A stretch of 60,000 nt of DNA from Acanthaster planci (GCF_001949145.1 NW_019091358.1:2673322-2733321); one strand, 5' to 3'; positions 21,501-32,300 are shown, counted from the first letter of the stretch. Numbers and translations are program-made. The notes: a model not told the origin generated them from the sequence alone.

Positions 21501-22149
21501 GGTATCAGTGTGTACGCTGAAAGTCACTGGACAAGCACGTATGAATGATTCAGTACAATTGCAACCAACTCTCACAGTGAATTGAAGAGAAAAAATTAAC
21601 CAGAAAAACATTTCAGTTGAATGCCTATGACCAACAATAAGGCCAAAAAGTATTTTCAAAGTTTTTCTTTGTTACCTTCTGTAAAAATATGCAATTTTTT
21701 CTGCTTTTGCAGGAATTTGGTACAACTGAGTATTTGAATATTTTGTCGATTGCAAAGTCAAATATTTCAATATTCAGTTATTCCAAAAGACTCGGCCTCA
21801 GTGAGTGGTACATTTCTTGCTGAACGTTGTTAAATTAGGCACTGATCACAGCCATTGATAAAAGTTACAGGAAGATCATTGAGGACAATACAAGGTGTCC
21901 CAGAGGATGGCTATAGAAAGGTGGGGTTTAAACGGACTCCACCCACCTATAGTGTTCGCTCCTGGGAATGACCTGGGCAAAGTGCAGGGCGGACGTCCTG
22001 GCCTTCCAATGCCATTTAGTGGCCGGCAGCGTGTGCTTGACTGAGTAAGGCAAGTTGGCCATGAGCAGGTCGACCAGCTGCTGATGTGACCCACCATAGA
22101 ACGGTTCAATGATCAACGTCTGGTACGCTTCACTGAACAGAGGATCCAT
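15093..22149 (-). CDS. QTMAN: QTMAN/GTDC1: tRNA-queuosine mannosyltransferase (whole gene span, 8 exons)
   Basis: Joining 22149-21947, 20955-20788, 19618-18956, 18239-18130, 17307-17163, 16905-16835, 16140-16049 and 15536-15093 gives 1896 nt in one frame, or 631 residues plus TAA. All introns are GT-AG. The N-terminal half has the DUF3524-type signature ([10 protein letters not shown] at about 15-24, KWHWRAR-like and FHENQ motifs). The C-terminal GT-4 half has EX7E: E424 and E432, spanning the exon 5/6 junction. The family transfers mannose from GDP-mannose to queuosine-34 of cytoplasmic tRNA-Asp. From memory, the human protein is about 460 residues. The excess here is a central linker (about 184-334) and a C-terminal tail (about 508-631). 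The start is uncertain: either ATG 22149 or an upstream exon at 26555. Confidence 0.92.
15537..16048 (-). other. QTMAN: QTMAN intron 7
   Basis: A 512-nt GT-AG intron, phase 0. Nothing else recognised. Confidence 0.85.
16049..16140 (-). CDS. QTMAN: QTMAN exon 7
   Basis: 92 nt, residues 454 (split) to 484. It encodes [17 protein letters not shown] and the VRKH region, matching the family's YLYSTPEQLSKRLQNF-like helix. Acceptor TCCACAG|AG; donor CAG|GTTTGT, phase 0. Confidence 0.92.
16141..16834 (-). other. QTMAN: QTMAN intron 6
   Basis: A 694-nt GT-AG intron. Most of it (about 16285-16720) is a degenerate, C/T-rich array of ctgtc/tgtca words on the plus strand. Confidence 0.85.
16285..16720. 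repeat. Degenerate ctgtc-rich tract
   Basis: The plus strand is unusually rich in tgtcctgtc, tgtcatg and cttgtc words without a fixed register. It looks like a decayed short-unit satellite inside QTMAN intron 6. Confidence 0.6.
16835..16905 (-). CDS. QTMAN: QTMAN exon 6, second Glu of EX7E
   Basis: 71 nt, residues 430 (split) to 454 (split). LEAV at 431-434 supplies E432, and [16 protein letters not shown] is the family's conserved stretch. Acceptor TTTGCAG|G; donor A|GTAAGA. Confidence 0.93.
16906..17162 (-). other. QTMAN: QTMAN intron 5
   Basis: A 257-nt GT-AG intron, AT-rich near its 3' side. Nothing else recognised. Confidence 0.85.
17163..17307 (-). CDS. QTMAN: QTMAN exon 5, first Glu of EX7E
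   Basis: 145 nt, residues 382 to 430 (both split). It contains [15 protein letters not shown] and [14 protein letters not shown], the GT-4 acidic-loop region. E424 is the first glutamate of the EX7E motif; the second lies in the next exon. Acceptor TTATAG|AA; donor AT|GTGAGC within the Met codon. Confidence 0.93.
17308..18129 (-). other. QTMAN: QTMAN intron 4
   Basis: An 822-nt GT-AG intron. Nothing else recognised. Confidence 0.85.
18130..18239 (-). CDS. QTMAN: QTMAN exon 4
   Basis: 110 nt, residues 345 (split) to 382 (split). It reads EHDKNPDLF... [10 protein letters not shown], the start of the GT-B C-terminal (nucleotide-sugar binding) lobe. Acceptor CTCCCAG|G; donor G|GTAGCT. Confidence 0.92.
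18240..18955 (-). other. QTMAN: QTMAN intron 3
   Basis: A 716-nt GT-AG intron with no further feature recognised apart from a G-run (about 18472-18479 on the plus strand). Confidence 0.85.
18956..19618 (-). CDS. QTMAN: QTMAN exon 3, with expanded linker
   Basis: 663 nt, residues 124 (split) to 345 (split). It begins with the conserved [19 protein letters not shown] stretch and ends with LHILWAHRW before the GT-4 domain. Between them lies a linker of about 150 residues that is poorly conserved in the family. It has acidic and basic patches (an RRKQK stretch near 276) and a six-residue repeat of the form SHDxxx at 296-317, coded by an 18-bp minisatellite. Acceptor CCCCAG|C; donor TG|GTAACA. 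The linker is probably disordered. Confidence 0.9.
19040..19112. repeat. 18-bp coding minisatellite (SHDxxx repeat)
   Basis: About four imperfect copies of an 18-bp unit, gtcatgtgactgggcctt on the plus strand. They stay in frame and give SHDQAQ-, SHDKAP- and SHDKTQ-like hexapeptides in QTMAN exon 3. Confidence 0.85.
19619..20787 (-). other. QTMAN: QTMAN intron 2
   Basis: A 1169-nt GT-AG intron. It carries an end of the TTAACCCTAACCCCC repeat family (about 20400-20492, minus orientation) and nothing else that I recognise. Confidence 0.85.
20400..20492 (-). mobile_element. TTAACCCTAACC-family element, one end
   Basis: On the minus strand it starts ttaaccctaaccccctagg, the same terminus as the copies at 33958 and 39473. 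The interior keeps a ggattgaggagggtcc theme. It sits in QTMAN intron 2. Only one terminus is clear. Confidence 0.45.
20788..20955 (-). CDS. QTMAN: QTMAN exon 2
   Basis: 168 nt, residues 68 (split) to 124 (split). It contains the highly conserved [11 protein letters not shown] and DFQYGYNQI motifs of the N-terminal domain. Acceptor CCAG|G; donor TG|GTGCGT, completing a Cys codon with the next exon, as in the vertebrate family. Confidence 0.92.
20956..21946 (-). other. QTMAN: QTMAN intron 1
   Basis: A 991-nt GT-AG intron, with a pyrimidine-rich acceptor (CCCCCTCCAG). It contains a large imperfect foldback repeat, listed separately. Confidence 0.85.
21091..21491. repeat. Large imperfect foldback repeat in QTMAN intron 1
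   Basis: The arms at about 21091-21229 and 21353-21491 are reverse complements with scattered mismatches. Both contain ggcatttgatggta (or its complement) and agattacaaa (or its complement). The loop contains nested inverted gagtactttccgagtac words. A diverged copy of the right part occurs at about 35985-36065, so this is a dispersed family and probably a foldback-type MITE. Confidence 0.65.
21947..22149 (-). CDS. QTMAN: QTMAN exon 1 (N-terminal domain)
   Basis: Encodes residues 1-67 plus two bases. The glycine-rich YGGSH motif at about 18-22 and the conserved stretch around [15 protein letters not shown] place it firmly. The donor is AG|GTGGGT after the codon start for Arg in SEHYR. The first in-frame ATG is at 22149, with an in-frame stop at 22167. 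Alternatively CTGTTCAG|T gives an acceptor with exon start 22132 and a branch-like TTAAC 31 nt upstream, which would remove this ATG and use an upstream exon. Confidence 0.88.
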
Positions 22150-25100
22150 AACTATCACAGCTAGTTAACCCTACCTCCAAAGAAAAAAATAATTGCATTT
22201 AGTAGTAAGCTATTTTTCCTTACACAACTATACAAGCACTTTCTATTCACATGTATAATATGGCTCATTCACTTTTTTTGTTTTCCATAAACCGAGGGTT
22301 CCCAGTGCATTTTTTTATGACTGAGTCTTAATGTCCCCATAATTGTTCTATTATAGATTTTGTTTCAGTTAATAACGTTTGAATGTTTCACAGTATTCTT
22401 TCAGCACCTGCCATTGGCAAAGGCTTTTTATGGCTTTATTTTTTCATTAAATTTTCCTTATGCTTTTCATTTGCATAATCATATCCACTTCCTTTATTGT
22501 ATGTATGCTAAATAAGTTGTATTTTGTTTGTGGTTGGATATAAATATAGGCAGTGTCAACCAACATGTACAATGCAATATACCAAAACAACAAACAACAT
22601 GAACAAGTACAGTGATGGCCAAGTCAAAATTTTAAAATTTTCCTCGTCAAAGTTTTCTTCAAGAGAGGGACGAGAAGAGGTCCCCGTTCCTTTTTCTAAA
22701 AAGCAAATTAGTCAAAGAGGGCAGATAGATTGATGCAATTCTTTTGCTAATACCTTAGGGTCTAAAGGAGTTTTCATTGTGTCAAAATTACGACAGAATA
22801 GGTTGCAAATGATTTAAAAAATGGTTTATTTTGTGGCTTGTCCTTTTCACTTTTGAAAAGAACACACACAAATGTACGTATATGTACTGTACATGTGTAA
22901 GTTACAAATACACTGTACTTAATTTACTCAAAAGAATATCCTTGAGTGTACATGTAGCTTGTAAACCTACTGGAGATATATGTATGTAAGATTCCATCAA
23001 GGTAAAAAAATCTCCCCGCTATGGCCCACATTCTAATCCGGAACACAAACTGACTTACATGTAAGGTAATGTGACCCAGCCTTGCAAAATAAATTGCAGG
23101 TCACCTGAGCCACTTTTCCTCTGACCACCTCGCACAGACTCTTTGCACAATGGAATTCAATAAGAACCCCCTCAATTTGTCACCCAAACAACGCCACTTC
23201 TCATCGGCAATGCCAAACTGGTCGATACCGGTGCATCCACATCAAAGACCTGAGGTGGCTCTTTCTAATGTAAGCAAGAGCCAGAAAGCTTCCAAATGAG
23301 CTATGATCAGTACTCATTTTCGTGGGATCTGGTCACAAAGGTTCAGGAAATTTTTTAAAAACCGTACCAGTAGCAAATGCCTTATGGAAAGTTTGAACAT
23401 CATCTTTCATGCACACAATCACAGACTCGGTGTGAACACTTTTCAGGGAACAGAGACAATCTGGTTTCACTCAATGTACTCTACCTACTGCTTCACAACA
23501 GCCACTGTACCGATATGTTGTGTGCAATATTGATGCAGGTGAACTGTCCAGTCAAAAAGTGACGTCACACTTCGGTACTCTATTGTAAAAACGTTTGTTT
23601 CAGCTGCTATTTGTGTCTATCGTTCAGTTCCAGCTGGTTAAATGTGGCACAGTTTGTTTCCCTTTATATTACACATAGCATGCAATGGCAGCAAATGTTT
23701 AAATAGAAACGTAAGGTACTGTATGTATAGGGATGAAACATAACAGTATTCATGACACAGAAATCTGCATAGTAATACTCAGCAATAAATAAACGAGAAT
23801 AAAAGTCAGACTGTTTCATAATATTGCAGAAAAGGGGACAATACATGTACACATGCACATTTTTCTTGGAAACAGTCCCTGTAAATAGAGTTCATTCCAC
23901 CTAAAGGACGGTTTCGAATTCCATGACTTTTCCAGGCCTAGAAAACCAAAACAAATTTCCATGACTTTTCTAGGCAGCAGTAACCCTGCATACGTAAATC
24001 TTCACCCAAGCTCTAACTTGGCCAGTTAAAATTGCATGCACTTTTAGGTTAATATCAATGAAATTGCAAACAGGCGGCGAGGCAGAAAATTTCTCCTTCA
24101 TATTTTATGAACTCCCAACTTTCATATCTAAAGAGATTAGAGGGTACCATAATTTGGCAAAAAGCACTAAACTTAGAAGAGGACAAAACAAACATGCATG
24201 CGCATACGGGTACTACAAAATACAAAATTTATTTGGAAGTTCTTTTACGGTATTTCACGGCTTATAACACCACAAATATTGTACATGTACCGTAGCATGA
24301 ATTAAATATGCCAATATGCAGAATATCATTTTTGACTATTCTGGAGCTACAAAAGATTTACATGATGTGCTTTGACAGTGTTATAGGTATCCGACAGAAG
24401 TGGTACATTAAGCAAAATTGAATTCTGTTCATTGCTTGTGAGCGGAAGCAAGTCAGGAGCACTTTAGATTTGGCACGAAGTTTGCCTAAAAAATTCACTT
24501 TATTGGATAAAGAAAGCTTTCAGAAGTTTTTAAAAAAATCTAATGGGTGGCAATATTTACCTAAAACTTCATTTGAACTGGTTTTATGACGGTAAATATC
24601 TCCAACATGGTGTGGTTTTTAAGTGTTCACACTTAGACAGTTTTTCCAAGCTCTAAACTCAAAGTCTGTGAACCCCCAAAAAGACAGTGAGATTTTCCTG
24701 AGTTCACTTCACATTTCAATAATGTTTAAACCAGAAAGATATGAAAATTAAAAAAAAATTACTGGTACATCAAGAACGTGTTCAACTTGTTGACTGTCAA
24801 ATTTTGCTCTTATGTACAAGTACATGTAGGTCACAGAATTTAGCATTTTGCATGATTTGTACAAGTCTAAAACATTTTTAATCTGCTCATTATTTTTACC
24901 CTGAATTGGACAGGAAATCAACATATTCACAAAGGAGGGTTTAGTGACATTAGTGTGTACAGTGCTCATATTTGTTTATCACTCAGTAAAATACAAGATG
25001 GCAAAAATATGTGCAAAAGGTTGGAAAACATTTTAAATAAACAGTAGTTTCTAGACCATAAACCGGTCCTGACACGCCTTTGTGACAAAAACAAGCAGTC

Positions 25101-26469
25101 AAGGTTTTGGGGGACTAAGCAATTTTATGTCTAAAATCTTTGGGAAATGTGAGTTTGTATTCCTTGTGTCCTAATGGGGACCAGAGCTAGTGCTGCAAGA
25201 CACTCGGCTATGTGATAACTAGCCTTTTGTCAAGGCCTTCGTGGCTGTGTTTATGTGTAACTGCAAAGCGGCTGGGCCAGAGACCACATGCACGAGTGGC
25301 GCAGCCACGAGGCCTTTTCCAACTTGTCAGGAATTTCCTATCTTTTTCTTTATGTTTTCGATTTCTGCTACCCCGAAGGGGTTGCGAGGGGGTTAGCATA
25401 CATAAACCTATTATGCAAATTGAAAGTATATGAAAGATAGCGAGCGTGTCAAGTGTGTCGGCAGCCGTGAGCGCAGGTTAGTTGTCTAAGCAGTATTTGG
25501 ACAGTTCTTTAGAATATGCTGCTGGAAAATTCGCCTTCCCGAGTTAAAACCATTGCATCGTTAGGCTATTGAAGCATCTGTACACGGGCATGACAATTTC
25601 GTCTTTACCTACGGGATGTGGTAAGACTGAGCTCCATAGTTCAAGCACGGCCATTTTGTTTTGACCATTCGGCCTTGGTGAACTGCTACTTTCTAGCATT
25701 ACGCCAACGTCACCAACCCCACCAACAAGCATCAAAGTTGTCATCTCACCACTTATCGCCCTCATGAAAAACCAGATGGAAACAATGCATAAGCTTTGAA
25801 GTGGATGCCATTTATTTTCAGAGACTCATCTGCTTCAACTATTTACATAAAAGTGACTGGTCACCTGTCCAGTCACTTTGCAGTTACACACACACAGCCA
25901 TGAAGGCCTTGACGAAAGGCTATGTGATCACCGGGTCAAGGGGGGTGAATTTGCTAATTATATCGTATCAGTTGTTCAGTTCAACGTTCAAAGAAAAATA
26001 ACGTGTCATCAGATGACGGCAAAATATACACTGTAAAGAGTAATATCAGTATCACTCTAGTCTAAGTCACCTTTTAAACAATTCCATGCAAATAGACACT
26101 ATTCTATAGGCAAGCATGTGATCTATGTAATCAACAGAATTTCTGCATACATATGACTTTTTGAAGTTTTTGGCAAATGTTACTGCATAGTTGTAATACC
26201 TGATCTACTCTGGATAGACCCAAATTTCTCGTATTTTAAATAACAATTTCGATCCAGGGCGTTTTAACCTGCGGTTCGAAATCAGGAAGTAACACGTACA
26301 GTTTTATTAATGAAACAGGAAACAGGATCTTGACTCGAGCTTTAAGAGGCAATTTAACCAAGATATCGTAACATATCATTATATCACTGCTCAGACCAAA
26401 ATTAAGGTGCTCGTTCCCTTCCTGATTCGTCTAATGTTCGTTTGACACCTGTTAGTGTTTGTAACTTAC
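22150..26469. other. Intergenic DNA or long first intron of QTMAN
   Basis: No protein motif is recognised. If the exon at 26470-26555 belongs to QTMAN, this is its first intron (about 4.3 kb). It contains a long inverted-repeat element at 25211-25930. Single acatgtac words start to appear from about 22.9 kb. The rest is AT-rich DNA with only short ORFs. Confidence 0.45.
25211..25930. mobile_element. Inverted-repeat element, about 720 bp
   Basis: The arm at about 25211-25266 (agccttttgtcaaggccttc...) and the arm at about 25876-25930 (...gaaggccttgacgaaaggct) are reverse complements over about 55 bp with a few mismatches. The 600-bp interior has no recognisable transposase. It is likely a non-autonomous DNA transposon. 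Confidence 0.6.
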
Positions 26470-26555
26470 CTGTTCCTCATGTTTGGTACGGTTCGAGTGA
26501 TCGCCACGGCAGTCCGTGTTTCGAGATAGTCAGTCACCATGTGCTGCATGTGCAT
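26470..26555 (-). CDS. Possible upstream first coding exon of QTMAN
   Basis: The minus strand has ATG at 26555 and an open frame of 28 codons, followed by an excellent donor, AACAG|GTAAGT, with two bases left over. That phase fits exactly the candidate acceptor CTGTTCAG|T at 22133/22132, giving ...[17 protein letters not shown] and an inferred 654-residue protein. The peptide has TRTAVAITRT-like content that I do not recognise. It could instead be a 5' UTR exon or belong to another transcript. Confidence 0.4.
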
Positions 26556-26891
26556 GTCCTTGTTTGAGTACGGCGCCCTCTCCAGTTGATCTTACAAGTC
26601 ACATGATATTCGTGCGTCCCAACTTCGCAAAATAGAGGAATTGCTCCTTAAGTCACGATTTACATCTTTCCCCTTGGTTGCGTTTCTGCTGGATAACGAG
26701 TGTCATTTTTGGAATTAAAAGTCTATGTTTATTCTTCCACAAGAAACTCGCTACTCAAATAACTCAACTCCACATTGGTTGTTCCACAGCTAATCTGCGA
26801 GAGGTCTGCGGCGCGAGACAGCCGTGATACGAGCCATCCCTAGCAATTGCGATATCGGCTCAGGCAGCAGGACGACCTGACATGTGTGAAC
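26556..26891. promoter_or_regulatory. Putative head-to-head promoter, QTMAN/SNX27
   Basis: About 336 bp separate the candidate QTMAN upstream exon from the SNX27 start codon. An inverted CCAAT box (attgg) is at 26774-26778. The start context gaacATGGCGGACG (from 26888) is both a good initiation context (A at -3, G at +4) and similar to the AANATGGCGG motif of YY1 found at many animal promoters. CpG content appears higher than in the surrounding DNA. Confidence 0.45.
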
Positions 26892-27157
26892 ATGGCGGAC
26901 GTGGACGACGACGAAGGCTCGACCGCCTCTGAGCGGTCCTCCACAGCCCAAGAGAAATCCAAGAGCCCCAGGGTGGTGACCATCGTCAAAAGCGACACGG
27001 GGTTCGGCTTCAACGTGAGGGGGCAGGTCAGCGAGGGTGGGCAGCTCAAGAGCATCAACGGGGAGCTGTACGCACCGCTGCAACACGTTAGCGCGGTGTT
27101 GGAGGGAGGGGCAGCAGAGAGAGCAGGCATCTGCAAAGGGGACCGGATCCTGGAAGT
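26892..27157 (+). CDS. SNX27: SNX27 exon 1: sorting nexin 27, N-terminus and PDZ domain (partial)
   Basis: 88 codons plus two bases, starting [10 protein letters not shown]. After an acidic, Ser-rich leader (1-25), residues 26-88 ([19 protein letters not shown]..., ending DRILEV) are the SNX27-type PDZ domain. It has the GFGF carboxylate-binding loop and the long beta3-beta4 hairpin ([18 protein letters not shown]) that in mammals binds VPS26 of retromer. The helix with the ligand-contacting His, the PX and the FERM-like domains lie in later exons not found here. The donor is GAAGT|GTGAGT. SNX27 recycles PDZ-ligand cargo from endosomes to the plasma membrane. The gene is divergent from QTMAN. 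Confidence 0.95.
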
Positions 27158-28624
27158 GTGAGTATGAATGCGTACTAGCTGCTACTGAGTGGCCTTGTTT
27201 TGGGAGGGTCGGAAATAGCCTGCTGAATCGTTGGAGCATATTTAATCCACAAATTGTCACAGAACACTGCCTTTAAAAAACGATTTTTCAGATTTCTGCA
27301 GATTTTTCTCTAGGGCCCCTGGGCCCTCATGGCCCTAGGCCTGTTAGTGTTACACCCACTTGTTATACCCACTGTTTTCACAAATTCGCTGCACTAGTCA
27401 GTGCTAGTGGTTGAATGTTCTACAGGCCTACAATATGTGGCCTAGGCCCCACTTCCGAACATATGATTTTTTGGTTTATATGATTTTTTTGGGTGTACAA
27501 CTATTGTTAGGTCTACCATCAGTCTATCAGTGTCAGTATCAGCCAGTTGCATGGCCATCTGGTTTGTATGGTCTGGTGTGTAAAAATAGAATGTTCCAGG
27601 TCTAAATCCATGCACCGGTAGTTGGTAAGTTTGTAAGAATGGCAATATCATTGTCACAAGTACCCAAAAGTATTAAAGGGAGTGCTAGGTTAAATCTCTA
27701 GACAGGCTTTTGGTGAGGAAAAGGGTTTAAACGGGTACTATGTAAGGACGAACAGGTTTAAAAAGTGAAGGGATATTGATGTTTATGACACCTAGGCCTG
27801 TGGTGCTCAAAAAGTTGTGATGTTCCAATTCAATTCTTTCTCGGGGATTACTTTGGGGGGGGAGATGGACGGGATGTTTTCAGGTTTTTCAGCCGTTATG
27901 CAAAACATATTGGTATGATGCGGGTGATCCCATTCTTGCACTGGGAAGAATATTTTTGTTGTGAGTTTACTCTGCCCTTCCAAAACGATATTCCGCAGCC
28001 TAGAACAAAAAATGCGATTGACTGATGGAGATGTCATCAACAGTTGACAGTGTGATCACTGATCGCACAGTACAGTTGCTCCGATGACCACATCCGTGCC
28101 CGTTCCGTTTATCACTGTATGGAAATTAATCCTGACAGAGACTTTGATGCGTGCAGAAAAATGTCTTGACAACAAAATCCTGCCATTGCCAATGTTACTC
28201 ACTCTGCAGCTGATGAAATTTTTCAAGATGTTCCAGGAGTAAAGGTTTCCCATACATGTATTTCCCCAGCCCAATTTAAAATCTTACATATCGTTCAGGT
28301 TTCGTTAGGGTCTTCACTTCGGTACTACTGTGCACCCGGATCGAAGCCAAATGATGTCAATCGGAACATGCTGAAGCCTTGTACCATGGTACATGATCAA
28401 CTTTTCAAATGCATACATAAATTCACTATTCAGTGGTCCTGTGGCGTAACTGTTGATAGATTAGTGAGTTTGTAGAAGATCAAGAGTTCAAGACTAGATT
28501 CCTTTTGACAAATGTACAGGTATGCTGTAGTGAAGGAGTGTTGGACAGGCGCCAACTAATTACTACCGTACTATTTCCAGGTGTAGGCCTATATACTGTA
28601 ATGTTCCCATTACCTTGAGTTTTG

Positions 28625-28680
28625 GACTCTAGGGGTGGATCCAGGAATTTTTGGAGGGGGGGGGATTCAGGCCAGTCAGA
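28625..28680 (+). repeat. One end of a ggggtggatccagg-type repeat
   Basis: The stretch ctaggggtggatccaggaat followed by a G-run resembles the terminus of the element at 4284 and a stretch near 8205. Only one end is recognisable. Confidence 0.4.
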
Positions 28681-28924
28681 TTTCTTTTATATCTGATTGT
28701 TTCGGGCAGCAGACACATACTGGTACCAACTTGTTACTGAGGAACAAATACACTTAACCCTTACAGGGTGTCATTTTTTCAATGTTATTACTGGTATTTC
28801 ATTTATCTTTATTTTTGGGATGTCAGATTGGGGAGATATTGAATCCCCTGCTTGGATCCATAAGTTACTGGACTCTTCGTGCACAGTTCCAGGAGTCTGA
28901 AATTTTGGACCAAACTTACTGTTC

Positions 28925-29347
28925 TTAACCCCTTCATGCCGGGACGCAGATAGAGCCGCCGTAAAAATTGAGAACCTCAGCCCGCTTTTCAGCTAATATT
29001 CTCGGCCCACGCTCAAGCGAACACAGTGAAAGAAGGCAGACCCTGGCTCTTGTATATGTGGTAATTGTCTTTGTGCGTAGCCCAGAAATGAAAAGACCGA
29101 ATTTGCATCATAATCACCAGCTTCACAATAGTCCCCACTTCGAAAAGAGGCAACGGGAATGTGGAAGCTTGAGTAGAGCCGCATGCCACCGAACAATCAG
29201 CCTTTTCACCATGTAATTCAAAGCGTGCAGAGCACGCAGGGCCACAAACCGAGAATCTGCGGTTTGGCAGGTAGCCTTCGTGGCCAAGCGAGGCTGGAAT
29301 TCTTGGAGTTGGCTTTCGGGAAGAAATTCCTGTCGTCAAGGGGTTAA
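28925..29347. mobile_element. piggyBac-like MITE, about 423 bp
   Basis: It begins TTAACCCCTTCATGCCGGG and ends GTCGTCAAGGGGTTAA. This means a TTAA target on both sides and short inverted ends CCCCTT(c/g)A, as expected for piggyBac-derived non-autonomous elements. Short ORFs inside show no transposase motif. Confidence 0.6.
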
Positions 29348-32300
29348 TAATGGGTCGTATGAATAAAAAGTAGCCTTTGCTTTTACTATCATTTTTGAAG
29401 CATTTACTCGTGTTTGTATGAATAATAATGAAGCAAACACTTTTACTTTAGTGAAATTGCTCAAAAGTATAAGTAGTTACATTTTACTCTTTAAGCTTGC
29501 GCTTGAAAATTCACCCCGAGTTGAAGTGCACCCCAAGCAGCAAAAGAAAGACAGATGGTAGTAAGTTTTCCAAGCGTTCTGCATGTACACAAAGACCATA
29601 CATTAAGGAATAAATTGGTTGCGCATACTCAGCGTGCTCCGTGTCAAACGCGCCATTGATCTCCATTATAAACATGCACCTATGCGGTGAGTACTAAAAA
29701 AACCATGCCCTCTTTTGTTACGTGAGGAGCGGATGAGCAGTTGCTTCATTTTGTATGAATTTATAAAAATGAGTAAGTTCTACAGAATTGGAGTATTTAT
29801 TTGACATTTTTCAAGACTGGGTCAGGGCAAGCTTGAAAACGAGGAGCATTTACTAATGTTCAAAATGGCAGCGTTCATGAATGTCATTCGAAAGGAAAAG
29901 CTAAATGCCTTTAGGAGGGAATCTCAAGAAACCAGATGCAGGCAGTTGTACCGATTTGAGAGTGGCAGAGCAATTTCCTTCAAGGTTCTTGTGATCAAAA
30001 TTACTGCCATCGTGCTTATCTGCCATGCTGAGGTCTCAAGATACATGTACATGTACAGCGCAGTGCTGCACTGTGTGCATCTGTTCGTCAGATAGCAGAA
30101 GCCCTATTGTGCAAAACCATTCGGCTGTGAAGTAAGCCACAAGCATAAAGCAATTGCTAATATTTATACCAGCAGATGCTGAATAGTAAAAGAAACATTT
30201 TATTCCTACAAATTCAAGCATTTGCTCAATTCTTATTTGGTTTGACTTCTCAGTAAATGCTTTTGCTGTTTGCTTGAACTTTATAGCATTTGCTAGCTTT
30301 TACTCATAGGATCCAATATCTATTTTTTGTATCCTCTCTTCCCCCAGTATGTTTGCATGAATGTATCGACAACATGCTGGCCATCATTGCATGGCGTCAG
30401 TTTTAAAACATCACAGGCTGTACTTGTCACCGAGTTACGGAGACTACAAAAGAAGGTGTTGAAATATAAGACAGTGTGGGGACCAAAACCATCAGGGGGA
30501 CACAGTTTGTTCCCCACAGTTTTGCTCTGACTTTCCTAACAAGAGAAATTGTCCCCTTACTGCTGGGAAGCCCCACCCAAACACACAGAGAAAAACCCTT
30601 AGAAAACCCCACAAGCAGCCAACTCGACACTACCATCAGTAGTTTTTACCATTTGTGTGGATGATGCAATTTCTGAATATCCTTCACATTCGCAAGTGCT
30701 TTTAGATGCATACCGAAACAAGTACATTAAAATTCACCACCTGCTGTCAGATCCATTCAAAAGAGTCTTGGATGAAGGCTAAATTCCTTGCACATTGTAT
30801 ACATTGTACATGTAATTACTGCATTTACAATCACTGTGTTGTACATGTATGTACTTACGTGTACATGTACCATACAGCATTGAATTTTATTACAAAATAC
30901 GTGTAGTGTTTACGCTAGAAAAAATAACCTTTCTTTATGTGACAAAAGTCAAATTTCTACCCTCATGCATGCATGCATATGTCATTACTGTCGTCAGAAC
31001 TGTAGTATTATTTTGTACAAACTAGTAGCACATGTACATGTATACACGTGCATGCACTATGTTAGTACATGTACCAGGTAGACTGGCCACTTTGCAATGT
31101 ACCAGTACAGTATAATGTGCATGTGCATGAACTTGGTGTGCATGTTCTTATACTGGGAGTGCTCTGTCAATTTTTATGCAGATTTGATCAAATGGTGTCT
31201 TCATGGGTCACTGCACGTGCACGTTTCAGCAGTATTGTGGAACCCCTCCCGCCCCCATAAAGGCGAAAGAGCGGTTTGATTGGTTTTTAATTTAACGTCA
31301 GCCGGTGCTACTTGTAGTGCATGTACAAACAGTACATGTACATGTGTTGGATTTCATGACATCATGCCAAATGCCATTAAACTGTACTTTGGACCATCCT
31401 AGTCGTCAGCTGAACCAAGACAGATTGGGCAGTAAGCAGAGCCATCACTTGGACTGCATCATTACATGTACCAGTAGCTATTAGTACATGAACAGACCAT
31501 AAAGCTTTGCTTCAGAGCAGGTGCAGTTTGCTATCTATTTATCGCTATCTCAGGCAGGTACATGTAGCAGGCATGTATAATGAACCAATTCAGTATTTCA
31601 TTAATTAAGGCAAGGTCATTCCCGAACAAAGTCACCTGCTCAAGCGTGTTTATTGAATTGCAGGTTACTTACTGTAGTAGTTGGTGTACGGAGCTCCTAA
31701 TAGAGCTGTTCTCATGCACACAAATCTTAAAATGTTCTTTAGTGACCTGCTACATGTACACATGTACATGTGTGGCATATGTGTCATTTTGAGTTTGCGC
31801 TCTTGGAGTCCTGAAATGGCTCTGGCTCATTGTCTTAAATGTACATGTAACCTACATGTACAGACTGTACACATCTTCATCTTCAACTGCACGTTTAGGA
31901 TGTCACATGTACATGTAATTCTGTTCTTGCAGGTACCGGTATGTACATGTACACGCCCCATGATGTACATTTTTTGTTAATCATCATACATATACAGCAC
32001 ATGTTGTACGTTGTATCCAGACGTACATGTACATGTAAATCATCTCTAATAACTGGTACTAGTGCACTGTGGTATCAGAGTTTTTCTTCAGCAACTTGGT
32101 ACTTGTACTGTCATGTACATGTACAATGTATAGTGGTATGACCATTATTTATCAGTGGACCCTGGTCCCTGGTGAATTTCCATGCCAGGCTGCAGTGGAA
32201 GCAGCATGGATTTTGCCTATGTACATGTATGTGATTGTACACAAACTGACTATTAATAGATTTTTCTTTTGCTCCTGGTTGTTTGAGTTGACCTACTTGA

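Noticed and set aside
26790-27260. 156-codon minus-strand frame across the SNX27 exon
   Set aside because: It is the antisense shadow of a GC-rich coding exon whose plus-strand reading is clearly SNX27.
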